Shown: positions 46,767 to 55,154 of the stretch, in pieces | Layout of the letters: each line of letters starts with the position of its first letter | How positions within the stretch are numbered: the first letter of the stretch is position 1 | Assembly (NCBI GenBank): GCA_036386455.1 | Contig: DASVVS010000036.1 | Span: forward strand, 1 to 64,000 | Direction of reading: 5' to 3' | DNA from: AC-37 sp036386455 | Lineage (GTDB): Bacteria; Actinomycetota; Thermoleophilia; Solirubrobacterales; Thermoleophilaceae | DNA length: 64,000 bases | Position numbers and translations under genes: made by a program | The notes under the pieces: model-generated | What the model saw: the letters and a program-made list of their open reading frames with translations, nothing else | The model's database searches: none | Told to the model about the DNA's origin: nothing

Positions 46767-48436
46767 GCGCCGAGCGCCGCCTCCGCAGCCGGGTGATCCT
46801 CGAGGGCCCGGACCGGGCCCCCGCCCGCGCCTACTACAAGGGCATCGGGTTCGACGACGAGGCCCTGAGCCGCCCGATCGTCGGGATCGCCAACACCTGG
46901 ACCGAGACGATGCCGTGCAACTTCCACCTGCGCGGCCTGGCCGAGCGCGTGAAGGACGGCGTCCGCGCCGCCGGCGGCACGCCGATGGAGTTCAACACGA
47001 TCGCGGTCTCCGACGGCATCACGATGGGCACCGAGGGCATGCGCGCCTCGCTCGTGAGCCGTGAGCTGATCGCCGACTCGATCGAGCTGGTCGCCCGCGG
47101 GCACATGTTCGACGGCGTGGTCGCCCTGTCCGGCTGCGACAAGACCATTCCCGGCTGCGTGATGGCGCTCGCCCGCCTCGACGTGCCGAGCGTGATGCTC
47201 TACGGCGGCTCGATCGCGCCCGGCGACTTCCGCGGCAAGAAGGTCACGATCCAGGACGTCTTCGAGGCGGTCGGGGCACACGCGGCGGGCAGCATGAGCG
47301 ACGAGGACCTGGCCGAGCTCGAGTCGGTCGCCTCGCCCGGCGCGGGCGCCTGCGGCGGCCAGTACACCGCCAACACGATGGCGACGGCCTTCGAGATGCT
47401 CGGCATCTCGGCGATGGGGACCTCGATGGTCCCCGCCGAGGAGGGCAAGAAGGGCCAGGCGGCCGAGGACGTCGGCCGGCTCGTGATGAAGCTGATCGAG
47501 GACGACGTCAAGCCGAGCTCGATCATCACGAGGGAGTCGCTCGAGAACGCGATCGCGTGCGTGGCGGCCACCGGCGGCTCCACCAACGCCGTGCTCCACC
47601 TGATGGCCCTCGCCAGCGACGCGGGCGTGGAGCTGCGGTTGGAGGACTTCGACCGGGTGAGCGACCGCACGCCGCTGCTGGCCGACCTCAAGCCGAGCGG
47701 CCGCTTCGTCGCGCCCGACATGTGGCGCGCGGGCGGCGTCCGGCTCGTGGCCAGGCGCCTCCTCGACGCCGGCCTGCTGCACGCCGACGCCCCCACCGTC
47801 ACCGGTCGCACGATCGCCGAGGAGGCGGCCGACGCCGACGAGCAGGACGGCCAGGAGGTCATCCGCTCGCTCGAGGACCCGATCAAGCCCACCGGCGGGC
47901 TCGCGATCCTGCGCGGCAACATCGCCCCGGACGGCTGCGTCGTGAAGGCCTCCGGCTCGACCCGCACGAGCCACACCGGCCCCGCGCGCGTGTTCGAGTC
48001 CGAGGAGGAAGCGTTCGCGGCCGTCAAGGCGCAGGGCATAGAGGACGGCGACGTGGTCGTGATCCGCAACGAGGGCCCCGCCGGCGGCCCCGGCATGCGC
48101 GAGATGCTGGGCGTGACGGCGGCGCTGATGGGCGAGGGGCTGGGGGAGACCGTCGCCCTCCTGACGGACGGCCGCTTCTCCGGCGCCACGCGCGGGCTGA
48201 TGGCCGGTCACGTGGCTCCCGAGGCGGCCCGCGGCGGCCCGATCGCCGCCATCCGGGACGGCGACACGATCACCTTCGACGTGGACTCGCGCCGGCTCGA
48301 CGTGGACCTGGCCGACGACGAGATCGCCCGCCGCGTGGAGGCCTACCAGCCGCCCGCGAAGAGCCTGAACGGGGGAGTGCTGGGCAAGTACGCGCGCCAC
48401 GTCGGCTCGGCGGCCGAGGGCGCGCTCACCACCTGA
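46763..48436 (+). CDS. ilvD: Dihydroxy-acid dehydratase
   Basis: 557 residues from GTG. Fe-S ligands are in TMPCNFHLR (Cys about 52), SGCDKTIPGCVMALAR (about 124-132) and GAGACGGQYTANTMA (about 197). IlvD/Edd family stretches such as SDGITMGTEGMRASLVSREL and GGPGMREMLGVTAAL are intact. It makes 2-keto acids for valine, isoleucine and pantothenate synthesis; that last link is notable next to coaD/acpP on the same backbone. IlvD rather than phosphogluconate dehydratase is favoured by length and DGRFSGATRGL. Other ilv genes are absent. Confidence 0.95.
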   Translation: MSAERRLRSRVILEGPDRAPARAYYKGIGFDDEALSRPIVGIANTWTETMPCNFHLRGLAERVKDGVRAAGGTPMEFNTIAVSDGITMGTEGMRASLVSRELIADSIELVARGHMFDGVVALSGCDKTIPGCVMALARLDVPSVMLYGGSIAPGDFRGKKVTIQDVFEAVGAHAAGSMSDEDLAELESVASPGAGACGGQYTANTMATAFEMLGISAMGTSMVPAEEGKKGQAAEDVGRLVMKLIEDDVKPSSIITRESLENAIACVAATGGSTNAVLHLMALASDAGVELRLEDFDRVSDRTPLLADLKPSGRFVAPDMWRAGGVRLVARRLLDAGLLHADAPTVTGRTIAEEAADADEQDGQEVIRSLEDPIKPTGGLAILRGNIAPDGCVVKASGSTRTSHTGPARVFESEEEAFAAVKAQGIEDGDVVVIRNEGPAGGPGMREMLGVTAALMGEGLGETVALLTDGRFSGATRGLMAGHVAPEAARGGPIAAIRDGDTITFDVDSRRLDVDLADDEIARRVEAYQPPAKSLNGGVLGKYARHVGSAAEGALTT

Positions 48437-48492
48437 CCGCCGGCCGGGCCGGCCGGGCGCGCTCACGAGCTGACCGGCGGGGCCGGCCGGGC
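48422..48492 (+). repeat. Imperfect tandem duplication over the ilvD 3' end
   Basis: GCGCTCACCACCTGACCG at 48422 is repeated as GCGCTCACGAGCTGACCG at 48459, each followed by a GGCCGGCCGGGC palindromic block. The first copy contains the ilvD stop codon. GC palindromes might also act as a terminator. Confidence 0.6.
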
Positions 48493-48499
48493 GGAGCGG

Positions 48500-49516
48500 C
48501 TAGGCCGGCGCGGGCTCCGGCTCGCCCGCGTCCTCGGCGATCCCCTGGTCGGGCGCCGGGCCCGCCAGGAACTCGAGCACCTTGTCGTTGAAGGTGCGCG
48601 GACGCTCGACCATCGGGATGTGCCCGGTGTCCTCGAGCATCACGACCGGCTGCGTGCCGGGGATGAGGCGCTCGTACTCGTAGGCGTCGTCGCGCGGCAC
48701 GATCGCGTCCTTGGCCCCCCAGACGATCAGCGTCGGGCAGCGGATCTCGGGCAGCCGGTCGCGGAAGTCGTACTCGAGGATCGCCTGGAGGGTGGGCATG
48801 AACGCGTCGCGCCCGGCGCCCTTGCTGATCTCGAAGAGGACGTCGGCCGGAATGCGGCTCGGGTGCCGCACGATCAGCGAGAAGATCAGGTGCCGCAGCC
48901 GCGGCCGCAGGATCGCCATGCGCACCTCGGCGGCGCTGCGCGCGCCGCCCATGGACACGGCGCGGCCCCAGGCCATCACCGGCTCGCGGCGCAGCTCGCT
49001 GGTCGTGATGCCGGCCGACGAGCACAGCACGAGCCGCTCGACCCGCTCGGGGAACGCGATCGTGGTCTCGGCCGCGATGAAGCCGCCCATCGAGTTGCCG
49101 ATCAGCGCGATCCGGCCGAGGTCGAGGTGGTCGCAGAGCCCCTCGACCGCGCGGCCGAGGCCGGACATGGTGGGGTCTTCGGCGGTGTCCTCGGACTCGC
49201 CGAAGCCGGGGACGTCGAGCGCTATCACGCGCCGCTCGCGGCCGAAGCGCGGGATGTTCTCGAGCCAGTTCTGCCAGTTGCCCGAGATGCCGTGCACGAA
49301 CACGACGGGCGGCCCCGCCTGTGCCCCGGACGGGGTATCGCCCGATCCGTAGTCCACGTAGTTCACGCGCCGGCCCTCGATCTGTGCCGAGCGCAGGTGC
49401 TCGCGCCAGTCGATCGTGGTCCAGTCGGGCTCGTCGCGCACGCCGTAGTCGTCGCCGGCGCGTTCCGCCTGGGCGGGCCTCGCGGGCATGACGACCTTGG
49501 GGAGCTTGCTCGGCAT
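48500..49516 (-). CDS. Alpha/beta hydrolase (serine nucleophile)
   Basis: 338 residues; ATG 49489 is an alternative start nine codons in. The oxyanion loop is VVFVHGISGNWQNW, the nucleophile elbow IGNSMGGFIAAE (Ser), the acid WGAKDAIVP (Asp) and the base EDTGHIPMVERP (His). Members include esterases, meta-cleavage hydrolases and lipases; the substrate is unknown. It converges on ilvD and is divergent from the HAD gene, with only 22 bases between starts. Confidence 0.87.
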   Translation of the reverse strand: MPSKLPKVVMPARPAQAERAGDDYGVRDEPDWTTIDWREHLRSAQIEGRRVNYVDYGSGDTPSGAQAGPPVVFVHGISGNWQNWLENIPRFGRERRVIALDVPGFGESEDTAEDPTMSGLGRAVEGLCDHLDLGRIALIGNSMGGFIAAETTIAFPERVERLVLCSSAGITTSELRREPVMAWGRAVSMGGARSAAEVRMAILRPRLRHLIFSLIVRHPSRIPADVLFEISKGAGRDAFMPTLQAILEYDFRDRLPEIRCPTLIVWGAKDAIVPRDDAYEYERLIPGTQPVVMLEDTGHIPMVERPRTFNDKVLEFLAGPAPDQGIAEDAGEPEPAPA

Positions 49517-49538
49517 CGAGAACTACGGTACCCACCTC

Positions 49539-50111
49539 GTGGCCCGGATAGCCCTCGACATCGACTCGACGCTCCACCACTACTGGGACCTGCTCGACTC
49601 GATCGCGCGCAGGCGCTTCGGCGTGGAGCTGCCCTACCACGAGCAGAGCGAGTGGGGGATCACCGGGCTCGAGCGGGGCGAGCTGATCGCCGCGATCGAG
49701 GAGACCCACAGCGACGAGAACATCGCGGGCGCCGAGCCGTACCCGGGCGCGGTCGAGGCCGTGGCGCGCTGGCACGCGGCCGGGCACTGGATCCACGTGA
49801 CGAGCCACCGCGCCGTCGCCACCCGCGAGGCCACCGAGCGCTGGCTCGAGCGGATCGGCATGCCCTACGACGACCTGCACTGCTCCTACGACAAGATCAG
49901 CCGCTGCGTGGAGCTCGGGATCGACGTGCTGGTGGACGACAGCCCGGTGAACCTCGCCGCCGCCGCCGAGGCGGGCATCGTGGCCGCGACGATCGTGCAC
50001 CCCTGGAACGAGCGCCTGGTGGAGTCGGGGGCCGCGATCGGTGGCCGCGACTGGCCGGAGCTGGCCGAACGGCTCGAGCCGGTGCTCCAGGGGGTGGCGG
50101 AGGGCGGGTAG
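49539..50111 (+). CDS. HAD-superfamily 5'-nucleotidase-like protein
   Basis: 190 residues from GTG 49539. Motif I is ARIALDIDSTLHHYW (Asp-x-Asp), motif II IHVTSHR, and motif IV VLVDDSPVNLAAAAEAGIVA. This resembles 5'(3')-deoxyribonucleotidase (NT5C-type) proteins, which dephosphorylate nucleotides. An upstream in-frame ATG at 49488 would overlap the divergent hydrolase start and adds 17 unconserved residues. Confidence 0.82.
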   Translation: MARIALDIDSTLHHYWDLLDSIARRRFGVELPYHEQSEWGITGLERGELIAAIEETHSDENIAGAEPYPGAVEAVARWHAAGHWIHVTSHRAVATREATERWLERIGMPYDDLHCSYDKISRCVELGIDVLVDDSPVNLAAAAEAGIVAATIVHPWNERLVESGAAIGGRDWPELAERLEPVLQGVAEGG

Positions 50112-50117
50112 CGCCTC

Positions 50118-50123
50118 TACGCT
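50118..50123 (+). promoter_or_regulatory. -10 element of the small secreted protein gene
   Basis: TACGCT ends six bases before the ATG at 50130; probable leaderless transcript. Confidence 0.45.
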
Positions 50124-50129
50124 GGGCGT

Positions 50130-50558
50130 ATGGCCCGTTTGCTCGTACTCCTGGCGCTGGCGCTCGCAGTGGCGGTTCCCGCCGCGGCGGGAGGGGCGAC
50201 GCGCTCGCCCAAGGCCCCGAAGAGCGGCTGGTCGTACGCGGGCCAGCCCGGCGACGTCACGCTCCGGATCTCCGGCCGCTCGGTGGAGATCGCGGCGTTC
50301 AGCTTCCCGTGCGGCGAGGTCTATGGCCGCACCTCCGTGAACGACTTCAGGCTGAAGCGCACGAGCAAGGGCTACCGCTTCAACGCCGATGCCCACGCGA
50401 TCGTCACCTACACGGACGAGACCGACGCCAACGCCGAGGTCCACATCAGCGGGCGCTTCGCCCTGGACGCGAAGACGGTGCGCGGCCACATACGCGCCAA
50501 GTCCGCCCGCTGCGACACGGGGGACCTCAAATGGAGGGGTACGCGGTCTAAGAGGTAG
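50130..50558 (+). CDS. Small secreted protein, function unknown
   Basis: 142 residues. A signal peptide (LLVLLALALAVAVPAAAGG) precedes a beta-rich mature domain with two cysteines (FSFPCGEVYG and SARCDTGDLKW), likely a disulfide. No family was recognised. Conserved-looking Gly-Arg-x-Val strands (ISGRSVEIAAF, ISGRFALDAKTVRGHI) suggest a small beta sandwich. Confidence 0.72.
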   Translation: MARLLVLLALALAVAVPAAAGGATRSPKAPKSGWSYAGQPGDVTLRISGRSVEIAAFSFPCGEVYGRTSVNDFRLKRTSKGYRFNADAHAIVTYTDETDANAEVHISGRFALDAKTVRGHIRAKSARCDTGDLKWRGTRSKR

Positions 50559-50580
50559 GCGAGCGCGCCATGATTGGGTC

Positions 50581-50609
50581 TTGCTTCCCGCCGGGTGCGG
50601 GGTTAGTGT
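50581..50609 (+). promoter_or_regulatory. Promoter of the secreted beta-helix protein
   Basis: TTGCTT (50581-50586), a 17-base spacer and TAGTGT (50604-50609) end six bases before the ATG at 50616. This is the best-formed promoter in the window. Confidence 0.6.
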
Positions 50610-50615
50610 GGACGA

Positions 50616-51578
50616 ATGACTGGCTCACGCATTCTCCTAAAGGTCGTACCTGCGCTTGCGCTCATCGCCCTCGCGCTGCCCGCTTCAGCTTCAGCCCAGG
50701 CCACACGTACCTGGGTCTCCGGCGTCGGTGACGACGCCAACCCGTGCAGCCGCACGGCGCCCTGCAAGACGTTCGCAGGGGCGATCTCGAAGACCGCCAA
50801 TGGCGGCGAGATCAACTGCCTGGACCCGGGTGGGTTCGGCGGCGTCACGATCACCAAGTCGCTGACGATCAAGTGCCACTACACCGAGGGCGGAGTCCTC
50901 GTGAGCGGCACGAACGCGATCGTGGTCAACGCGACCGCGACCGACTCGGTCACGCTCCGCGGCCTCGACATCAACGGCATCGGGACCGGCGCGCAGACGT
51001 CGCTCGCCGGAGTCAAGGTGCTCTCCGCGGCCCGCGTCAACATCATGGACAGCGAGATCTACCGCTTCAAGGCCGGTGTAGTCGTCGCTCCGACGTCCGC
51101 GACGACTCGCGTCGTACTGAAGCGCAACCACATCCACGACAACGGAATCGGCTTCATCAACGCGCCCGGCAACAACCTGATCACGTTCACGAGCGCGGTG
51201 CTGAAGGACAACGACATCGACCACAACACCTGTGGCGTCGTCACCAGCGCGTTCGGCACGAACGCCTCCACGCCCACCACGACCGACTGCGGCACGGCAT
51301 CTGCGGCCAGCGGGATCAACAAGACCGCGACCACGCAGCTGCACCGCAACGGCGTGAGCTTCAACTCGAGCACCGGCGTGTGGAGTCGCGGGTCGAACAG
51401 CTTCACCGACCTGTTCAGCAACGAGGTCACGAACAACGACCTGGCCGGGCTGCGCCGCCCGGACGGCGGGATCATCCGGGGCACCACGCCCGGGACGAAC
51501 CACGTCAGCGCCAACGGCGCCAGCAGCGAGACGACCAACGGCACTCCGACGACGCTCGTCAAGCGCGGCAAGAAGTAG
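50616..51578 (+). CDS. Secreted right-handed beta-helix protein
   Basis: 320 residues. After a signal peptide (KVVPALALIALALPASASA) the sequence TWVSGVGDDANPCSRTAPCK and KTFAGAISKTANGGEINCLD begins a pectate-lyase-like beta-helix seen in many soil-bacterial secreted proteins. Later coils contain Asn/Asp ladders (IMDSEIYRF, LKRNHIHDNGIGF, LKDNDIDHNTCGV, FSNEVTNNDLAGL). No catalytic residues were identified. It may bind or modify a polysaccharide. Codon use is somewhat less GC-biased than in neighbouring housekeeping genes. Confidence 0.82.
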   Translation: MTGSRILLKVVPALALIALALPASASAQATRTWVSGVGDDANPCSRTAPCKTFAGAISKTANGGEINCLDPGGFGGVTITKSLTIKCHYTEGGVLVSGTNAIVVNATATDSVTLRGLDINGIGTGAQTSLAGVKVLSAARVNIMDSEIYRFKAGVVVAPTSATTRVVLKRNHIHDNGIGFINAPGNNLITFTSAVLKDNDIDHNTCGVVTSAFGTNASTPTTTDCGTASAASGINKTATTQLHRNGVSFNSSTGVWSRGSNSFTDLFSNEVTNNDLAGLRRPDGGIIRGTTPGTNHVSANGASSETTNGTPTTLVKRGKK

Positions 51579-51668
51579 CGCCGCCCGAGCCAGTCGCTTG
51601 AGCTTCCGGCCCGGATCCCCCAGCGGGGTCCGGGCCGGTCGTCGTTGGGCCTGCGACAATCGGTCGCC

Positions 51669-52574
51669 ATGCCGGACCGCACCAGCCTGCGCGCACCCGC
51701 CCCCGAGGTCGACGACCTCGGACCGCCCCGCCCGGGCGCACTGGCGCGGCGCGAGGACGACCTCCGCAACCACCTTCCGGGCGTGGAGCCCGAGCGCGAG
51801 CTCAACGACTGGGGGCGCTCCGAGCGCGTAGAGGGCTTCCTCGACCGCACGATCGTCGACTTCCTCTACAACAACTGGTTCCGGGTCGAGGTCGAGGGAG
51901 TCGACAACATCCCGCCGACCGGCGGCGCGCTGCTCGTCTCGAATCACTCCGGCGCGCTCCCGCCGGACGCGGCGATGATCGCCAAGTCGATCAAGGAGGA
52001 GCATCCGCACCCGCGACCGCTGAACATCACGGTCGAGCACTTCTTCAAGGGCTATCCCGGCTTCAGCATGCTGATCCCGAAGATCGGCTGCGTGGCGGCG
52101 CACCCGGCCAACGTGCAGCGGCTGCTGTTCGACGAGCAGCAGCTCGTGCTGGTCTTCCCGGAGGGCCGCAAGGGCACCGAGAAGCTCTACAGGGACCGCT
52201 ACCGCCTGCGCCGCTTCGGCCGCGGCGGCTTCGTGGAGGCGGCGATGCGGGCGCGCGTGCCGATCGTGCCGGTCGCCCTCATCGGCGCAGAGGAGGCCGC
52301 GCCGATCTTCGCCCACCTCAACCCGCTCGCGAAGGTCACCGGCCTCACCTACTTCCCGCTGACCCCGACGTTCCCGCACTTCGGCCCGCTGGGGATGCTC
52401 GGCTACCTGCCGGCCAAGTTCCGCATCCGCTTCCTGCCGCCCATCCGCTTCGACGAGGAGGGCCTCGACCGCGACAAGTCGCTCGTCCAGAGCGTGGCCC
52501 ACGACGTCCGCGCGCGGATCCAGGAGAACGTCTGGGACATGGTCGGCAAGCGACAGTCGGTCTGGTTCGGGTAA
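51669..52574 (+). CDS. PlsC-type lysophospholipid acyltransferase
   Basis: 301 residues from ATG 51669. The acyltransferase motif is LVSNHSGALPPDAAMIA, where the His-Asp spacing is longer than the usual HxxxxD, as in an actinobacterial subfamily. Motif III is LVFPEGRKGTEKLY. No transmembrane helix stands out. It probably acylates a glycerol- or lysophospholipid. It is followed four bases later by an SDR-fold gene; this pair recalls M. tuberculosis Rv0502-Rv0501. A GACAAT (51655-51660) before the ATG is a weak -10. Confidence 0.88.
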   Translation: MPDRTSLRAPAPEVDDLGPPRPGALARREDDLRNHLPGVEPERELNDWGRSERVEGFLDRTIVDFLYNNWFRVEVEGVDNIPPTGGALLVSNHSGALPPDAAMIAKSIKEEHPHPRPLNITVEHFFKGYPGFSMLIPKIGCVAAHPANVQRLLFDEQQLVLVFPEGRKGTEKLYRDRYRLRRFGRGGFVEAAMRARVPIVPVALIGAEEAAPIFAHLNPLAKVTGLTYFPLTPTFPHFGPLGMLGYLPAKFRIRFLPPIRFDEEGLDRDKSLVQSVAHDVRARIQENVWDMVGKRQSVWFG

Positions 52575-52578
52575 GCGA

Positions 52579-54018
52579 ATGGCAGACGTGAGCAAGCGGC
52601 GCGTACTCATCACCGGGCTGTCGACCTTCTGGGGCGGCAAGCTCGCCCAGGCCCTCGAGCGCGACGATCAGTACGAGGCGATCATCGGGGTCGACGACAA
52701 GGACCCGACCCGCGAGCTCGAGCGCACCGAGTTCGTGCGGGTGAGCAACCAGCACGCGCTGCTGCGCCGGATCGTCGAGGCGGCCGAGATCGACACGGTG
52801 GTCGACAGCCGGCTCGTGGTGGACTCGACGCAGACCAGCTCGCGCAAGGCCCACGAGAACAACGTCATCGGGACGATGAACATCCTCGCCGCGTGCAGCC
52901 ACTCGACGGTGCGCCGCTTCGTGTTCAAGTCGTCGGCCCACTTCTACGGCACCGCCCAGGACGACCCGGCCTTCTTCACGGAGTCGATGGGGCGCCCTCA
53001 CCCGCCGCGGACCCCGATCGAGCGCGACATCGTCGAGGCCGAGGCCAGCGTGCGCGACTTCGCCGAGAAGAACCCGCACGTCAGCACGACGATCATGCGG
53101 ATGTCGAACGTGCTCGGGCCCGGGGTGAGGACCGCGCACACGAGCTTCTTCTCGCTGCCGGTGGTGCCGACGATCTTCGGCTTCGATCCGCGCTACCAGT
53201 TCGTGCACGAGGACGACGTGGTCGAGGCAGCGGCCCACTCCCTGCGCCACGACCTCGCCGGGATCTACAACGTCGCCGCCGACGGGGTGCTCGCGCTCAC
53301 CGAGGTGGCCTCGCTGCTCGGCAAGCCCTTCGCGCCGGTGCTGATGCCGTTCGGCACGGGGCTATCGGCCACCGCGCTGCGCCGCCTGGGCGTGAGGATC
53401 CCGCCGGAGATGCTCGGCCAGCTCCGCTTCGGTCGCGGCGTCGACAACCGCAAGCTCAAGGCCAGCGGGTTCAGCTACCGCTACACCTCCCGCGAGACCG
53501 TACTCGCGTTCGCCGAGCACCTCCGGCTCGCGCGCGTCACGCGCGGCGGGGCGGAGCCCTACAAGTACGAGCGCGAGGTGGAGGACTTCCTGCGCTGGAG
53601 CCCGCACGTGCGCAACTCGGCGTTCCGCACCGAGCACCGGCTCACGCCCGTCGAGCTCCTCGAGCTGCGCCGGCTGCACTCGGGCTACGCGGCGCGCACC
53701 GGGCAGCCCGGCACCGAGTCCCCGGCACGGCAGGCCCAGACGATGGCGCACGCCGCGCGGGCGCTCGACACCGACGACGCTCCGAACGGCGGCGCCCAGA
53801 GCGGCGGCCCGCCCGGCGACCGGGGCGGCGCTCCCGCACCCCCGCTCGAGCACTACGACGACCTGGATCCCGGCGAGATCGCGGGCCTCCTGGACTCGCT
53901 CGAGACGCCGGACCTGCTGGCGCTCCGCGACCACGAGCGCGGCGGCCAGGGGCGCCCCCGCGTGCTCGCCGCGATCGACGGCGTGCTGGTCCGCCGGGAG
54001 ACGCCGCAGAGCGGCTAG
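52579..54018 (+). CDS. SDR-fold NAD-binding protein lacking the catalytic Tyr/Lys motif
   Basis: 479 residues. The NAD-binding motif is VLITGLSTFWGGKLAQALE, followed by the epimerase-type fold (NNVIGTMNILAACS, RRFVFKSSAHFYGTA, RMSNVLGPGV, FVHEDDVVEA). The expected YxxxK is not visible: after SAHFYGT the region reads RPHPPRTPIERDIVEAEASV. The C-terminal 100 residues are a Pro/Gly linker and a small helical module (PGEIAGLLDSLETPDLLALR, VLAAIDGVLVRR). It may be a non-catalytic partner of the preceding acyltransferase. Confidence 0.82.
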   Translation: MADVSKRRVLITGLSTFWGGKLAQALERDDQYEAIIGVDDKDPTRELERTEFVRVSNQHALLRRIVEAAEIDTVVDSRLVVDSTQTSSRKAHENNVIGTMNILAACSHSTVRRFVFKSSAHFYGTAQDDPAFFTESMGRPHPPRTPIERDIVEAEASVRDFAEKNPHVSTTIMRMSNVLGPGVRTAHTSFFSLPVVPTIFGFDPRYQFVHEDDVVEAAAHSLRHDLAGIYNVAADGVLALTEVASLLGKPFAPVLMPFGTGLSATALRRLGVRIPPEMLGQLRFGRGVDNRKLKASGFSYRYTSRETVLAFAEHLRLARVTRGGAEPYKYEREVEDFLRWSPHVRNSAFRTEHRLTPVELLELRRLHSGYAARTGQPGTESPARQAQTMAHAARALDTDDAPNGGAQSGGPPGDRGGAPAPPLEHYDDLDPGEIAGLLDSLETPDLLALRDHERGGQGRPRVLAAIDGVLVRRETPQSG

Positions 54019-54084
54019 CTGCAAGAACGCCGTCATTCGGCGCTGAACCCCTGCAACGGGTGGGAAAGACGCCGGATCCCGGCC

Positions 54085-54090
54085 TAGACT
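54085..54090 (+). promoter_or_regulatory. -10 element of the L,D-transpeptidase gene
   Basis: TAGACT ends 13 bases before the ATG, in the same context as the rpmF -10. Confidence 0.4.
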
Positions 54091-54103
54091 GACCGTTCTC
54101 TCG

Positions 54104-55138
54104 ATGCGCCACCGCTCGTTCATATTCCTCGCCGTGGCCCTCGCGGTGATGATCTTCGGCTCGGTCGGCGTCTACGCGTACGACTCGAGCGACGACGAGA
54201 TCGCCGAGGGCATCACCGCCGCCGGCATCGACGTCGGCGGGATGACCGAGACCGAGGCCCGCGAGAGGCTCCACAGCGAGCTCTCCTACGACCTCGAGCG
54301 CCCGCTCAAGGTGAAGTACAGGGGCAACCGCTTCACCCTGAAGCCCGAGGACGCGAACATCCGGACGAACGTGGACGAGATGGTCGACCGCGCGCTCGAG
54401 CGCAGCCAGCAGGGCAACGTCGTGAGCCGCAGCATCCGCCGGATCACCGGCGGTGAGGTGCACGAGGAGATCCCGGTCCGGATCTCGTTCGACGAGCGGG
54501 CCGTGAGGGCGCTCGTGAAGCGCGTGGCCCGCAAGGTCGACCAGCCGGCCCGCGACGCCAGCGTGAGCTTCGACGGCGGCGGCGTCCAACCGGTCGCAGG
54601 GCGCAACGGCCGCGAGGTCGACACGGGGCGGCTCACCGCCCAGATCCGGGATTCCCTCGTGGAGCCGACCTCGCACCGCGTGGTGAAGGTCCGCGTGACC
54701 ACCGTGCGGCCGAAGGTCACGACCAAGGACCTGGCGTCGAAGTACCCCAAGATCATCACGGTGAACAAGGGCACGAACACCGTGACGCTGTACGAGGAGC
54801 TCAAGCCGGTGAAGACCTACCGCGTGGCGACCGGCTCGCCCGGCTATCCCACGCCCACCGGCCGCTTCGCCATCCAGAACAAGCAGGTCGACCCCGTCTG
54901 GAACGTGCCCAACAGCGACTGGGCGGGCGACCTGGCCGGGCGCTCGATCCCGCCGGGCCCGCAGAACCCGCTGAAGGCGCGCTGGATGGGGATCTACGGC
55001 GGCGCCGGCTTCCACGGCACCTCCGACATCGGCTCGATCGGCAGCGGCGCCTCGCACGGCTGCGTGCGGATGCTCGTGCCCGACGTGATCGACCTGTACG
55101 ACCGGGTCGACGTCGGCACGCCGGTGTTCGTCAGCTAG
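54104..55138 (+). CDS. L,D-transpeptidase (YkuD) with N-terminal binding domain
   Basis: 344 residues. An N-terminal anchor helix (FIFLAVALAVMIFGSVGVYA) is followed by a PG_binding_4/VanW-like module (about 40-210, GIDVGGMTETEARERLHSEL) and the catalytic YkuD domain (about 215-344) with YPTPTGRFAIQNK, GAGFHGTSDIGSIGSGASHG and the nucleophile Cys in SHGCVRMLVPDV. It makes 3-3 cross-links in peptidoglycan or attaches proteins. It precedes the sugar-biosynthesis cluster and may share its envelope context. Confidence 0.92.
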   Translation: MRHRSFIFLAVALAVMIFGSVGVYAYDSSDDEIAEGITAAGIDVGGMTETEARERLHSELSYDLERPLKVKYRGNRFTLKPEDANIRTNVDEMVDRALERSQQGNVVSRSIRRITGGEVHEEIPVRISFDERAVRALVKRVARKVDQPARDASVSFDGGGVQPVAGRNGREVDTGRLTAQIRDSLVEPTSHRVVKVRVTTVRPKVTTKDLASKYPKIITVNKGTNTVTLYEELKPVKTYRVATGSPGYPTPTGRFAIQNKQVDPVWNVPNSDWAGDLAGRSIPPGPQNPLKARWMGIYGGAGFHGTSDIGSIGSGASHGCVRMLVPDVIDLYDRVDVGTPVFVS

Positions 55139-55154
55139 GGTCGGGCGCCAGCCC

